A stretch of DNA of 20,374 nt from a virus. The stretch covers positions 1 through 20,374 of IMG/VR virus record IMGVR_UViG_3300034066_001997, one strand, 5' to 3'. The translations under genes and the position numbers were made by a program. The notes under the pieces are model-generated. The model made no database searches and was not told where the DNA came from. It was given only the letters and a program-made list of their open reading frames with translations. The first letter of the stretch is position 1. Each line of letters starts with the position of its first letter. Below are positions 1 to 7,572 of the stretch, in pieces.

Positions 1-843
1 GACAATCTTGCTGCTAGACTTGATGGTATTCTTACTAAAAGTAGTAAATCCTCCTTGTTTAGCTCAGCTCTAGGAACTGCTGTATTACTTAATAGACAGT
101 GGATTCTTAATGTGTGGCAAAACTTGTTTGGAAATGGAGTATATTCATTCAAAGAGCAAAGAGAAGTGGAAGGCATGTATATCACTCTCGCTAAATATAT
201 GTATGAAAATAACCATAGGAACATGGCTATAATCAAGAATATCGGTAGAGCTGTTGTTGGCAAAGAAAGAGAACTAATAGAAAAGAAACAATTAACTGCC
301 AAGGAAAGAGATGCTATACGTAGGGTTCAAGCTCAATTTACATCCGTAATAATACTATATACAATAGCTGCGTTGTTATTTAGATCTGCTGGAGATGATG
401 AGGATTCTTTTAAGTATATGTTAGCTACAATGATTCTAAGGACTGGAACAGAAACTTCTGCATCTGTAATGCCAACAGATACATGGGGCTTCATTCAAAG
501 TCCTACTGCCGCTAAGCCTATGATGGATGCATTTGGTGATTTATATTCTCTAACACTATCTGGTGATTTAGATACAGAGGTTAGAAGTGGCGTATACAAG
601 CATGAATCTAAAGCTCAACAATCATTAACTAAACTTACACCTTTGAAACACTTGAAAGAGGATTGGATTAGCCCAGATTTGAAAAAGAAGAAGACTACTG
701 CCGAAAACCAGGCTTCAGTAATATATTCAGTAGTGAATAGTATAGTTGGAGAAAGTGAAACTGTTAAAAAGAAAAAGGAGAAGAAAAAGGTTGATTCAAT
801 TTTTAATCTAGAAGAATGGTTAAGCGATAAGAAAAAGAAATGA
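1..843 (+). CDS. C-terminal part of a large phage protein (5' end outside window)
   Basis: The reading frame is open from the first base of the window, so this is the 3' part of a longer gene; an internal TTG at 55 is not a convincing start. About 280 residues are visible. A hydrophobic segment (SVIILYTIAALLF) about 110 residues in could cross or enter a membrane. It is followed by a region of mixed composition and then a very lysine-rich tail with several KKKK runs. It is the only convincing plus-strand gene and converges on the minus-strand replication cluster. Large virion or ejected proteins of Bacteroidota phages often lie at such a junction, so a virion-associated role is possible, but I recognise no specific domain. 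The coding frame is certain; the function is not. Confidence 0.75.
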   Translation, partial: DNLAARLDGILTKSSKSSLFSSALGTAVLLNRQWILNVWQNLFGNGVYSFKEQREVEGMYITLAKYMYENNHRNMAIIKNIGRAVVGKERELIEKKQLTAKERDAIRRVQAQFTSVIILYTIAALLFRSAGDDEDSFKYMLATMILRTGTETSASVMPTDTWGFIQSPTAAKPMMDAFGDLYSLTLSGDLDTEVRSGVYKHESKAQQSLTKLTPLKHLKEDWISPDLKKKKTTAENQASVIYSVVNSIVGESETVKKKKEKKKVDSIFNLEEWLSDKKKK

Positions 844-897
844 GTTCTACACCTGTAAAGACTTAGTGTATTTCCAAAGTTGATTACAGTTTTATAG

Positions 898-942
898 AAT
901 ATCCTGCCTGAGTGTTAAATCTTAGACAGGATATTTCTTTTT
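898..942 (+). terminator. Hairpin terminator at the convergent gene junction
   Basis: A 9-bp stem (AATATCCTG at 898-906 with CAGGATATT at 927-935) continues, after one mismatch, into a 5-bp inner stem (CTGAG/CTTAG, one G-U). On the plus strand it is followed by a T-rich tract (TCTTTTTAT). It lies 55 bp after the plus-strand stop and touches the stop of the converging minus-strand gene. It fits a Rho-independent terminator for the plus-strand gene. In the minus direction there is no clear U-run, so termination from that side would be weaker or would depend on the hairpin alone. Confidence 0.8.
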
Positions 943-1474
943 ATATGCCTAGACTTATTTTATCTGCAAGTGTTTCTATATAGGTTTCCTCAGGTACTAT
1001 ATCATTTTGTATCTCTATTCTATTATCACTCATTTCTGGGTCAAATAAAATATTAAATACATTATCAAATTTAAATGATACGTCCCAATAAGAACATATA
1101 AATTTCTTGTATGTAAATGGTAGCAATTGGACATTGCCTAAACATACACTTTCATATATGTTTGTATCCTTAAAATACAGTCCATCTATAATTTTAAATA
1201 CGAATATGATATAATCCTTATCCGCTATTCTAGAAAAATAATATCTTTCGAAATTACGTTCTCTTTGAAATGCGTATATTCTTAGATTCTTAAATAATGA
1301 TACTTCTATCATTATAAATAGATGTTTATCTAAGTGAGGCTTATTTATATCATAATTCATAACACTTACCTTATCTAAGTCGGCTTCTCTTATACCGTAA
1401 TAATCTAAAGTATGTAGTAATACAGACGGTAATAGATATATTGCAGTGTTTGTTGCGTTATTATTATACTTCAT
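941..1474 (-). CDS. Hypothetical phage protein, 177 aa
   Basis: This is the last gene of the minus-strand cluster. Its ATG start overlaps the end of the upstream RecE-like nuclease gene by 11 nt, an overlap that suggests translational coupling. The protein is rich in Asn, Tyr, Phe and Ile, with alternating hydrophobic/polar stretches that suggest a small globular beta-rich fold. I see no signal peptide, transmembrane segment, cysteine cluster or catalytic motif. I do not recognise the family. Its place directly downstream of a nuclease hints at a DNA-metabolism or accessory role, but that rests on position only. Confidence 0.75.
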   Translation of the reverse strand: MKYNNNATNTAIYLLPSVLLHTLDYYGIREADLDKVSVMNYDINKPHLDKHLFIMIEVSLFKNLRIYAFQRERNFERYYFSRIADKDYIIFVFKIIDGLYFKDTNIYESVCLGNVQLLPFTYKKFICSYWDVSFKFDNVFNILFDPEMSDNRIEIQNDIVPEETYIETLADKISLGI

Positions 1475-2462
1475 ATAATGATGTTTCTACTCCGTCATTC
1501 TCATAGTATTCTTTAGAGAATTCCCATAAATTATGTTTTTCGTGCCATTCTATTTGCGATATTATGTTTTTTATCTCTTTAGATTTTTCAATCAATATAG
1601 ATTCTGGAACTTCAAGAACTTTTACTTCTTTGTTTCTGGATTCTATAGCAACTATATATGTGCTTTGTTTGTATTCAGATATATCTATCTTTGATACGTT
1701 ATCAAAGTACCAGCATATAGCATACCAATAGAAAGCCATCTGCCTTCCATAGTCATACTCATTGAATGATTTCTTAAAATCACTTATAGATCCTGTAGTC
1801 TTTATATCTATTAGATATACAGTCTTTGCTTCATGATCTATTTTTATTCTATCTATAAGAGATTTGCAATTCAGTTTTATTTTGTTCTCTGTTACAAATT
1901 CCCAATTTATATGAAACTCACTAAAGCTTACTTTTGATTCAGAGTTATCGTTAGTTAACAATAATTCCTTTGCCTTTTTATGCAAAAGAACTGATTCTTT
2001 TATAAGTTTTAGAGAATTCAATTCTGACCATGTTAATGTTTTTACATTTCCATTTGAGTATCTAATCCATTTGATGTAGTCCTTAAGCTTTAAGGCTATT
2101 TCTAGCCCTTTTAAGGCCATTTCATCATCTTTCTTACCAGTTGCACTATAATTACTTTTAAATGCCTCTAAGGCCTTTAATTTGGCTGTAGTGGCCTTTG
2201 AATTTATGTAATCTAAACAAAACTTCTTTTGATTAGGCGATGAAGGTGATTCAAAGTTTAAAACCTTGTATTCCTTCTTAAATTCTTCTGGCTGTAAGAT
2301 ATACATATGTACTGCTGTACCATTTTCCATGGCTTTAGAAGATTCTCCAGGTATTTTTCCATCAAGTCTATCTCTATAGTATTTTGGTGATTTTTTGAAC
2401 CAGCCTAATGCACTATTAGATATTCTACTTGAATCTAAATAATATGGTATTTCTATCTTCAT
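1464..2462 (-). CDS. RecE/exonuclease VIII-like PD-(D/E)XK nuclease
   Basis: Predicted DNA exonuclease of the RecE-like branch of the PD-(D/E)XK superfamily, which resects double-stranded ends for phage recombination. The N-terminus (ISNSALGWFKKSPKYYRDR, about residues 15-32) followed by GTAVHMYILQPEEF (48-61) matches the pattern seen in exonuclease VIII-like proteins, where a small entry helix precedes a G-x-A-x-H motif. The nuclease core is visible: D204 in SLIDRI, then D219-I-K221 in YLIDIKTTG, then a Q241-containing helix (YGRQMAFYWYA). At 332 aa it has the length of a stand-alone catalytic domain. It follows a noncoding stretch of about 300 nt carrying an ncRNA candidate and overlaps the next gene by 11 nt. 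The Sak4-like NTPase elsewhere in the cluster is a plausible recombination partner. The family call is firm; the exact substrate is inferred. Confidence 0.82.
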   Translation of the reverse strand: MKIEIPYYLDSSRISNSALGWFKKSPKYYRDRLDGKIPGESSKAMENGTAVHMYILQPEEFKKEYKVLNFESPSSPNQKKFCLDYINSKATTAKLKALEAFKSNYSATGKKDDEMALKGLEIALKLKDYIKWIRYSNGNVKTLTWSELNSLKLIKESVLLHKKAKELLLTNDNSESKVSFSEFHINWEFVTENKIKLNCKSLIDRIKIDHEAKTVYLIDIKTTGSISDFKKSFNEYDYGRQMAFYWYAICWYFDNVSKIDISEYKQSTYIVAIESRNKEVKVLEVPESILIEKSKEIKNIISQIEWHEKHNLWEFSKEYYENDGVETSLYEV

Positions 2463-2476
2463 AATTGGTTTGGTTT

Positions 2477-2706
2477 AAAAAAAAAGAAGATAGGTTCCCA
2501 CTAGTTGGCTGGCCTAAGTAAAGATGTCTATACACAACATGCATATAGTATCAATAAATAAGAGGGCTTTGTATGGGATTTTGAAGCGTTTGCACTTTCT
2601 TCATTATCGGGCTTACCGGATATTCATAGCATTGCTATGTTAATCTTTATGCGGTCAAATATACTTAGAGGTCTACTTCGTTCTAGTATTATTCCTATCT
2701 TCTTTT
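2477..2706 (-). ncRNA. Structured ncRNA candidate, about 230 nt, with 13-bp closing stem and U-run
   Basis: The intergenic space between the peptidase and nuclease genes has no credible ORF. Its ends are perfectly complementary: 2482-2494 pairs with 2694-2706 (13 bp). In the minus-strand RNA the closing stem is followed by a run of U (complement of the A-run at 2477-2485). Inside are at least three more hairpins: a 6-bp stem CATAGC/GCTATG with a 3-nt loop (near 2626-2640), a 9-bp stem with two G-U pairs (CTATATGCA/TGTGTATAG, near 2527-2547), and a 5-bp stem with loop CAAA (near 2588-2602). The closed-ring layout with a terminal U-run resembles a discrete sRNA. I see no RNase P, tmRNA or riboswitch signature, and the similarity to 6S RNA is only in general shape. 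It may be made by its own promoter or cut out of the operon transcript. Confidence 0.55.
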
Positions 2707-2711
2707 AATTG

Positions 2712-2744
2712 CATGATCTAATATTAACATACCCCCCGATCATG
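2712..2744 (-). other. Hairpin just upstream of the ncRNA candidate
   Basis: A 7-bp inverted repeat (CATGATC at 2712-2718, GATCATG at 2738-2744) encloses a loop with six consecutive G on the minus strand. It sits 16 nt after the stop codon of the peptidase gene and before the 13-bp-closed ncRNA candidate. It could protect the 3' end of the peptidase message or act as a processing site. There is no U-run, so it is not a classical terminator. Confidence 0.4.
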
Positions 2745-2760
2745 AGGTATTATTTTTAGA

Positions 2761-3981
2761 CTAATAAACTAAATTCTCGTCTATCAATCTATATGTGTTT
2801 AATTGTTCATCCCAGTAGGCATCACAATCTTTAATCCAAAATCCTTGTATCTTATCTAAACAATAAGATGTTCCTTTATCTTCTACTATACAGCGTTTAT
2901 ATGCGTCAGAATCTATAATTAGACCACACATATTAGTTTCAACACAATATAATGAGCCAGAAATGGTATTCATTAATATTGAATCTTTGCTACCACAAAC
3001 ACTACATTCGCACTTATCCATAAGTATATTGTCATACTTAAGCATAGTGTATAGTTTAGTATTAGGTATATTAGAAAACATGGAGCTAGAATCATTTTCA
3101 ACCTCATTGGATGAAGTTGCAAGATCCTTAAAGTAGTTACTTGTTCTTTCGAATGTAAATCTTGATTTTGGTCTACTTATGTACGTAGAAGTTACCACTG
3201 GCTCTTTCTTGAATACATATTTTTTTGTTCCTAATTCGTTAAATAACTCAGAAACTAAATTATAGCAGTTCTCTAAATCTATCAAGTCTATTGTCTCGAT
3301 ATTTCTATGAGGGTCATAATAACCACAAGATATATTAGATGTAGATATCTCTAATCCCATACCTCGTAACGCTCCAACATCAGTAGCTATACCAATTGCT
3401 GTGCTATAATTATATTTTCCTAGTATATCTTTTGAATCAGAAATAAACTCGTCACTGGTTATTTTAAGACCATTTGAATGAGTTATAAAGTCTGAACTTC
3501 CCTTCCTATCGCATTGCAATATAAAATTACAATCATCAAAGAAAGATAAATTCGATGCTCTAGAACCTCTACAGCCAGACTCTTCAAACCTGAAGAATAC
3601 TGCCTTAATATCATTGAAATCTTTTAATGCTTTTAAACATGTGTAGATTCCACATCTATCATCTCCTCCAGTTCCAACCTGTTTAATTTTTGAGGAGTTT
3701 TGAGTTCTAGTCTTGTCTTTTGCAAACGCAACCAATGTATTGTTTACTTCAACAACGATACGATCTTCTTCTATAGAATGAACCGTATCTGTATGACATA
3801 CTATAGATTTAAATCCATTTTCGCCATTCCCTTTAGTTGCGTAAATATTGCCAAATGTATCTATTTCTACAGATACTCCTTTAATTCCTAAGAGGTATTT
3901 GTGTATAAATTCATTTATTTCTTTGTCTTCGGTGGAAGAGGATTGGATTTCCACCAGTTTTATTAACAGGCTTTTTTCCAT
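2761..3981 (-). CDS. M20/M42-type zinc metallopeptidase with C-terminal zinc-finger-like tail
   Basis: Predicted di-zinc exopeptidase or deacylase of the M20/M28/M42 clan. The full metal-binding set is visible in order: H63-x-D65 in VCHTDTV, D107/D108 in GTGGDDRCG, E133-E134 in FRFEESGCRGS (general base plus ligand), D158 in QCDRKG, and H225 in YDPHRNIE. The catalytic part covers about residues 1-250. The remaining 150 residues hold a linker and a cysteine cluster (C324, C326, C329, C346, C352) that could bind a structural zinc. Its start overlaps the end of the upstream 880-aa gene by 19 nt. A peptidase with an intact active site inside a phage replication cluster is unusual. It might trim a phage or host peptide or hydrolyse an amide metabolite. 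The clan is clear from the ligands; the substrate is unknown. Confidence 0.82.
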   Translation of the reverse strand: MEKSLLIKLVEIQSSSTEDKEINEFIHKYLLGIKGVSVEIDTFGNIYATKGNGENGFKSIVCHTDTVHSIEEDRIVVEVNNTLVAFAKDKTRTQNSSKIKQVGTGGDDRCGIYTCLKALKDFNDIKAVFFRFEESGCRGSRASNLSFFDDCNFILQCDRKGSSDFITHSNGLKITSDEFISDSKDILGKYNYSTAIGIATDVGALRGMGLEISTSNISCGYYDPHRNIETIDLIDLENCYNLVSELFNELGTKKYVFKKEPVVTSTYISRPKSRFTFERTSNYFKDLATSSNEVENDSSSMFSNIPNTKLYTMLKYDNILMDKCECSVCGSKDSILMNTISGSLYCVETNMCGLIIDSDAYKRCIVEDKGTSYCLDKIQGFWIKDCDAYWDEQLNTYRLIDENLVY

Positions 3982-6605
3982 CCGCTTTGATTAAGTGATA
4001 AATATTTCAAAATTCTAGCATCTGCGTTTGAACTAGATATGTAATTAGATATTGTTTTTTGTGAAAGCAATCTGTTTAATGTACGTAATAGTTCATTTAA
4101 CTCTTCCAACTTCACATTAAACGCCTCTATGTTTTCGTAATCAGTGATACTGCATCGTATAAAATAACTTAAAACGTTATCAATAGTTTCTTTAGTAAGA
4201 CTACCAATCTTATCAGGAGAGTAACTTCCATTCAAAAATCTAGCATCACACCACTTCGCAAAACATGTATTTAGTTTTAATTTGTTGGTTGTGTTGGTTG
4301 TCCACTTTTCAAATGGTATTTTCCTATGATATCTTCTAATCTCTACGATCTTCTTAATAGCATCTAGATACTTTTCTGATTCTTTCGACATATTCTTATC
4401 TACAAGAACTGGCTCGCCACTCACTTCAATGAGATTTAGATTAGTTGAATCATAGTAAATATCAGTATCTTTACCCATAAGATTATTTCTGACATCTTCG
4501 ACAGGCATAAACTTATTACGACTTTTATCGTATTTTAAATTTAAAACATAATCATATCCTCGTGAGGTAAATTTGTTTATAAATGCAAAATAAGTTGCTA
4601 AGTAATCTCCACCTTTTTCTACTTTTTTCAATTCGTCAAATTTTCTAAAATAACGATCTTCGACAAGTAGCTTAGATTCATCGTTCCAATGATATACGCG
4701 ATTAACAAAATTACTAGTAGAATCTGATTTAGACAGAAACCATTTCAGATATCGCTTACTAACATATAGTTCTCCTGTTGAATCTAATTTCAAGCATTTT
4801 TCGCATACCTGATTAGTATCTCCATGGACTGATATGCGTATAGACTTCTTTCCTCCCATATTCATTCGACATATGGAACATCTAGCTGTTTCCCCTTTCG
4901 TATTCAAGCTATCTTTAGAAGAATCTGTTTCTGAGTCGTATATTCCAACACTTAAATACTCAAGCTTTCTACCTGTAGACGACTCTCTACAGTTTCTAGA
5001 CATTAATACTGGAACTTGCTCTTTTTTGTCAAAATAAAAACAAACAGAATCTAGATATGGCATGTGTGTGTCGTAAATCAATTTATCTAATTTAAAACAC
5101 ACTTCTCCTCCATTCTTTCTAGACGAAAATCTAGAACCCTGATTTAAATGAATGTTAAACATATTAGGAGTATTTTCCACATGTGCAACAATCTTATTCA
5201 AGTCTGATTCTTCTTTGTAGAAAATTCTATCTACATACTTAAATCCTGTAGATTGGTCTTCCCACACTATGGCTCGGCCAGATATCTTATTACCAGCTTT
5301 ATTTGTTACTGCCAACATTGATATAAAGTCACTATTTTTAGCGTAGAATGCTATTCTTGCGATTGAACCTGAATTTCGCATACAAGATGTAAATAGAGTT
5401 CCTGCTTTCGCATTCTCATCAACCTTCCATCCATTATATACCTTTCCAGTCGATCCATTTATTCCTTCAGTTTGTTTAAGTGGCATCTCAAATGTAGATT
5501 CTTTATACGAAGATATATGATATAATTTAACAATATCATATCCTTTGACTTCTTTTACTTCGCTACATTTATTTGCGTTTAGAGACAATTCATATTTCTT
5601 TACATTGTTTGCAAATGACTCTATGAACTCATTTATCTTTGAAAATGACGCACTAGCAGCTTCAACATCTTCTTCTGGGATAAAGTCATTTAAAGGAACT
5701 CTTACATTCTTTATTGACTCGAAACCACTAACCTGATTGATGTGTAGTTTCTTTTCTACTTTAGATATTGAATTTAATTTTGCTAAATCATGCTCATACG
5801 CATTTAGTATTGACGAGAACATTTTAGGACAAGAGATACTCATTCCTGATGTTCTAGAAAGCGTTGTCATTAATGAAAGTCCATTAATTACAGATGGCAT
5901 GTATGGTCTAGCTCCTGGAACAAGGCAACCATATCCAAAACGCTTGTACGGTCTATGTGTAGTACTTAAAATCTCTATATCTCTATATAAAGGATTATTG
6001 TGATGCTGACTTACCTTCTTAGTAAAGTATATTCTAATCAAGGCTCTGATATTTGAAAATTCAATTCTCTTTCCATCTGGAGCTTCATCAGGCCAGTAAA
6101 TCACTGTGTTCATAAAATCATATAGGACTATTAACCATATTCTTTCTTCTATGAATTTCCTAGTTGAATAGGTTATTGTCGTAGCATCGTCGCCTATATT
6201 TAAATTAAAAAAATTAAAGTTATTTTTAATTACATATTGGTTTTTGACCAATGCAACCATGTCTGATTTCAGAGATAACTTTTCATTTATTTCTGAAAGT
6301 CTACTTTTAATCTTGCTGTCTGCAGATTGCTTAATCAATTCAACTAAGCTTCTATGCATGCATATTCTAACTGATTTATTAGAATCGTTTTTAAAGTATT
6401 TTTCAATCTCAATTTTATTTAGGACAGTGCTTGTTGCTGCTTTTATAGATTGGATGATTCCAAAGTTACTATACTTTTCTATAGCCGCGATGAATCTATC
6501 AGGAGATATTGCACCTATAGACTCCATCAATGAAGCAGCTTCTGGTCCTCCAAACGAAGCAGATCCTAAATCTATTTTCGTATTTTCGCTTTTGATAAGT
6601 GTCAT
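3963..6605 (-). CDS. Large phage protein with central SCMR domain and zinc ribbon, 880 aa
   Basis: One of the largest genes here; its function is not recognised. Residues 1-350 are mostly helical, without clear motifs. A central block (about 395-470), with TLFTSCMR, RIAFYA, FISMLAVTNK, KISGRAIVWED and YVDRIFY, follows a pattern I have met in uncharacterised proteins of several large phages (a Cys-Met-Arg motif, then a beta-rich G-R-A-hydrophobic-W module). A zinc ribbon follows: C576-x2-C579, then C601-x2-C604. The C-terminal 270 residues are charged and helical. The gene abuts the upstream gene (1 nt apart) and overlaps the downstream peptidase gene by 19 nt, so all three are probably coupled. 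A nucleic-acid-associated role is suggested by the zinc ribbon and the neighbourhood, but this is inference. Confidence 0.8.
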   Translation of the reverse strand: MTLIKSENTKIDLGSASFGGPEAASLMESIGAISPDRFIAAIEKYSNFGIIQSIKAATSTVLNKIEIEKYFKNDSNKSVRICMHRSLVELIKQSADSKIKSRLSEINEKLSLKSDMVALVKNQYVIKNNFNFFNLNIGDDATTITYSTRKFIEERIWLIVLYDFMNTVIYWPDEAPDGKRIEFSNIRALIRIYFTKKVSQHHNNPLYRDIEILSTTHRPYKRFGYGCLVPGARPYMPSVINGLSLMTTLSRTSGMSISCPKMFSSILNAYEHDLAKLNSISKVEKKLHINQVSGFESIKNVRVPLNDFIPEEDVEAASASFSKINEFIESFANNVKKYELSLNANKCSEVKEVKGYDIVKLYHISSYKESTFEMPLKQTEGINGSTGKVYNGWKVDENAKAGTLFTSCMRNSGSIARIAFYAKNSDFISMLAVTNKAGNKISGRAIVWEDQSTGFKYVDRIFYKEESDLNKIVAHVENTPNMFNIHLNQGSRFSSRKNGGEVCFKLDKLIYDTHMPYLDSVCFYFDKKEQVPVLMSRNCRESSTGRKLEYLSVGIYDSETDSSKDSLNTKGETARCSICRMNMGGKKSIRISVHGDTNQVCEKCLKLDSTGELYVSKRYLKWFLSKSDSTSNFVNRVYHWNDESKLLVEDRYFRKFDELKKVEKGGDYLATYFAFINKFTSRGYDYVLNLKYDKSRNKFMPVEDVRNNLMGKDTDIYYDSTNLNLIEVSGEPVLVDKNMSKESEKYLDAIKKIVEIRRYHRKIPFEKWTTNTTNKLKLNTCFAKWCDARFLNGSYSPDKIGSLTKETIDNVLSYFIRCSITDYENIEAFNVKLEELNELLRTLNRLLSQKTISNYISSSNADARILKYLSLNQSGWKKAC

Positions 6606-6606
6606 A

Positions 6607-7515
6607 TTATGGTAGGTTTAAATTTGTTTTTTTATTTTCAGAAAAACCATAAAGATATATTTCTTTTATGTTTCCATCTGTTATTGATTTTAGTAGAACA
6701 CACCTTCTGAATTCATCAATTCCAGTCATGTCTACTCGCAATATTTTTCCTTTAGATACTTCTACGTCTAAAGATGATATCATTTCTGTCATCAACTCTA
6801 CAAATCCAGATAGTTCTCCAAGGTCTTGTTTGTATATCTTCTTGATTTTGTAAGAACCAAGCTTATTGAGATTGAATGATACTAATTGCTTAGTATAATC
6901 TCCATCTTCATTATAATATACAGAATCTGGGTCTATTATTAAAGTATTCTTAAAAATAATAGAGTTAGATTTTATGATGCTTCTAATAGAAGCCTCATCA
7001 TTGCTATTCACCTCTATTACAGGAACCATCTTTATTTTTTGTGAGTTTAGATAGTCGACTCCAGCATATTGTATTGATTTTATTATTCCTGAAATCATAC
7101 CATGCATAGTTCTATATGGCATGTTTGAATTAAATTCAGAAACTCCATTTTCAATTACAATCTCTAGATATCCTTTTTTGTATCTTTCTGAAGTAGAATT
7201 AACCACTTCCATTATCTTCAATCTCGACTCTGTGTAATCTGACATACAAGAATAACTACTCCTATCTGCAATTTTGATAGTTCCTAGTATTATTGTTTTA
7301 CAGCCCATAAATCGTTTTGCGATAAATTCAAATTCGCTTTGAAGATTTGTATTTTTGAATGGCGTACCACTTGAATCGCAAACAAGCCCATTTATTATTA
7401 TACAAGGAATCCCATTCTCTTGCTTTGTAATAAACAATTGCTTGTTCATTCCCTTTAAAAGACTTAAATCAGCCTCTTCGGAATATTGTCTTATTTTCTT
7501 TACAATAAATTTCAT
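6607..7515 (-). CDS. Divergent ATP-dependent ligase/nucleotidyltransferase-fold protein, possibly inactive
   Basis: The 302-aa protein follows the layout of ATP-dependent DNA ligases with poor active-site residues. Where motif I (K-x-D-G) is expected there is K31-Q-E-N-G35, followed by a DSSGTPFKN stretch (47-55) resembling the R-x-G-x-x-F motif. The motif III position reads IILGTI (75-80) in place of D-G-E. The motif IV-like segment reads NSIIFKN (184-190), followed by DPDSVYYNEDGDYTKQ, as in ligases where E-G-(hydrophobic)-K precedes a Y-rich loop. The motif V-like segment is SYKIKKIYK (221-229), followed by a possible short OB-fold. The adenylation lysine context and key acids are replaced, so catalysis is doubtful. 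It lies between the primase and the 880-aa gene. This is a pattern-level resemblance; it could also be an unrelated phage protein. Confidence 0.5.
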   Translation of the reverse strand: MKFIVKKIRQYSEEADLSLLKGMNKQLFITKQENGIPCIIINGLVCDSSGTPFKNTNLQSEFEFIAKRFMGCKTIILGTIKIADRSSYSCMSDYTESRLKIMEVVNSTSERYKKGYLEIVIENGVSEFNSNMPYRTMHGMISGIIKSIQYAGVDYLNSQKIKMVPVIEVNSNDEASIRSIIKSNSIIFKNTLIIDPDSVYYNEDGDYTKQLVSFNLNKLGSYKIKKIYKQDLGELSGFVELMTEMISSLDVEVSKGKILRVDMTGIDEFRRCVLLKSITDGNIKEIYLYGFSENKKTNLNLP

Positions 7516-7572
7516 CCTTGTTATTAGTTAGCAGTGCAGATCGACCTACAATCTTATTAAGATCTCTTCCAG

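Noticed and set aside
2640-2665. TATATTTG match to the Bacteroidota -7 promoter element inside the ncRNA candidate
   Set aside because: No TTTG-type -33 element lies at the correct distance, and it would start transcription within the structured RNA.
4834-6615. Several plus-strand frames of 60-120 codons inside the 880-aa gene
   Set aside because: They are antisense shadows of a well-supported minus-strand gene and show no promoter, ribosome site or domain.
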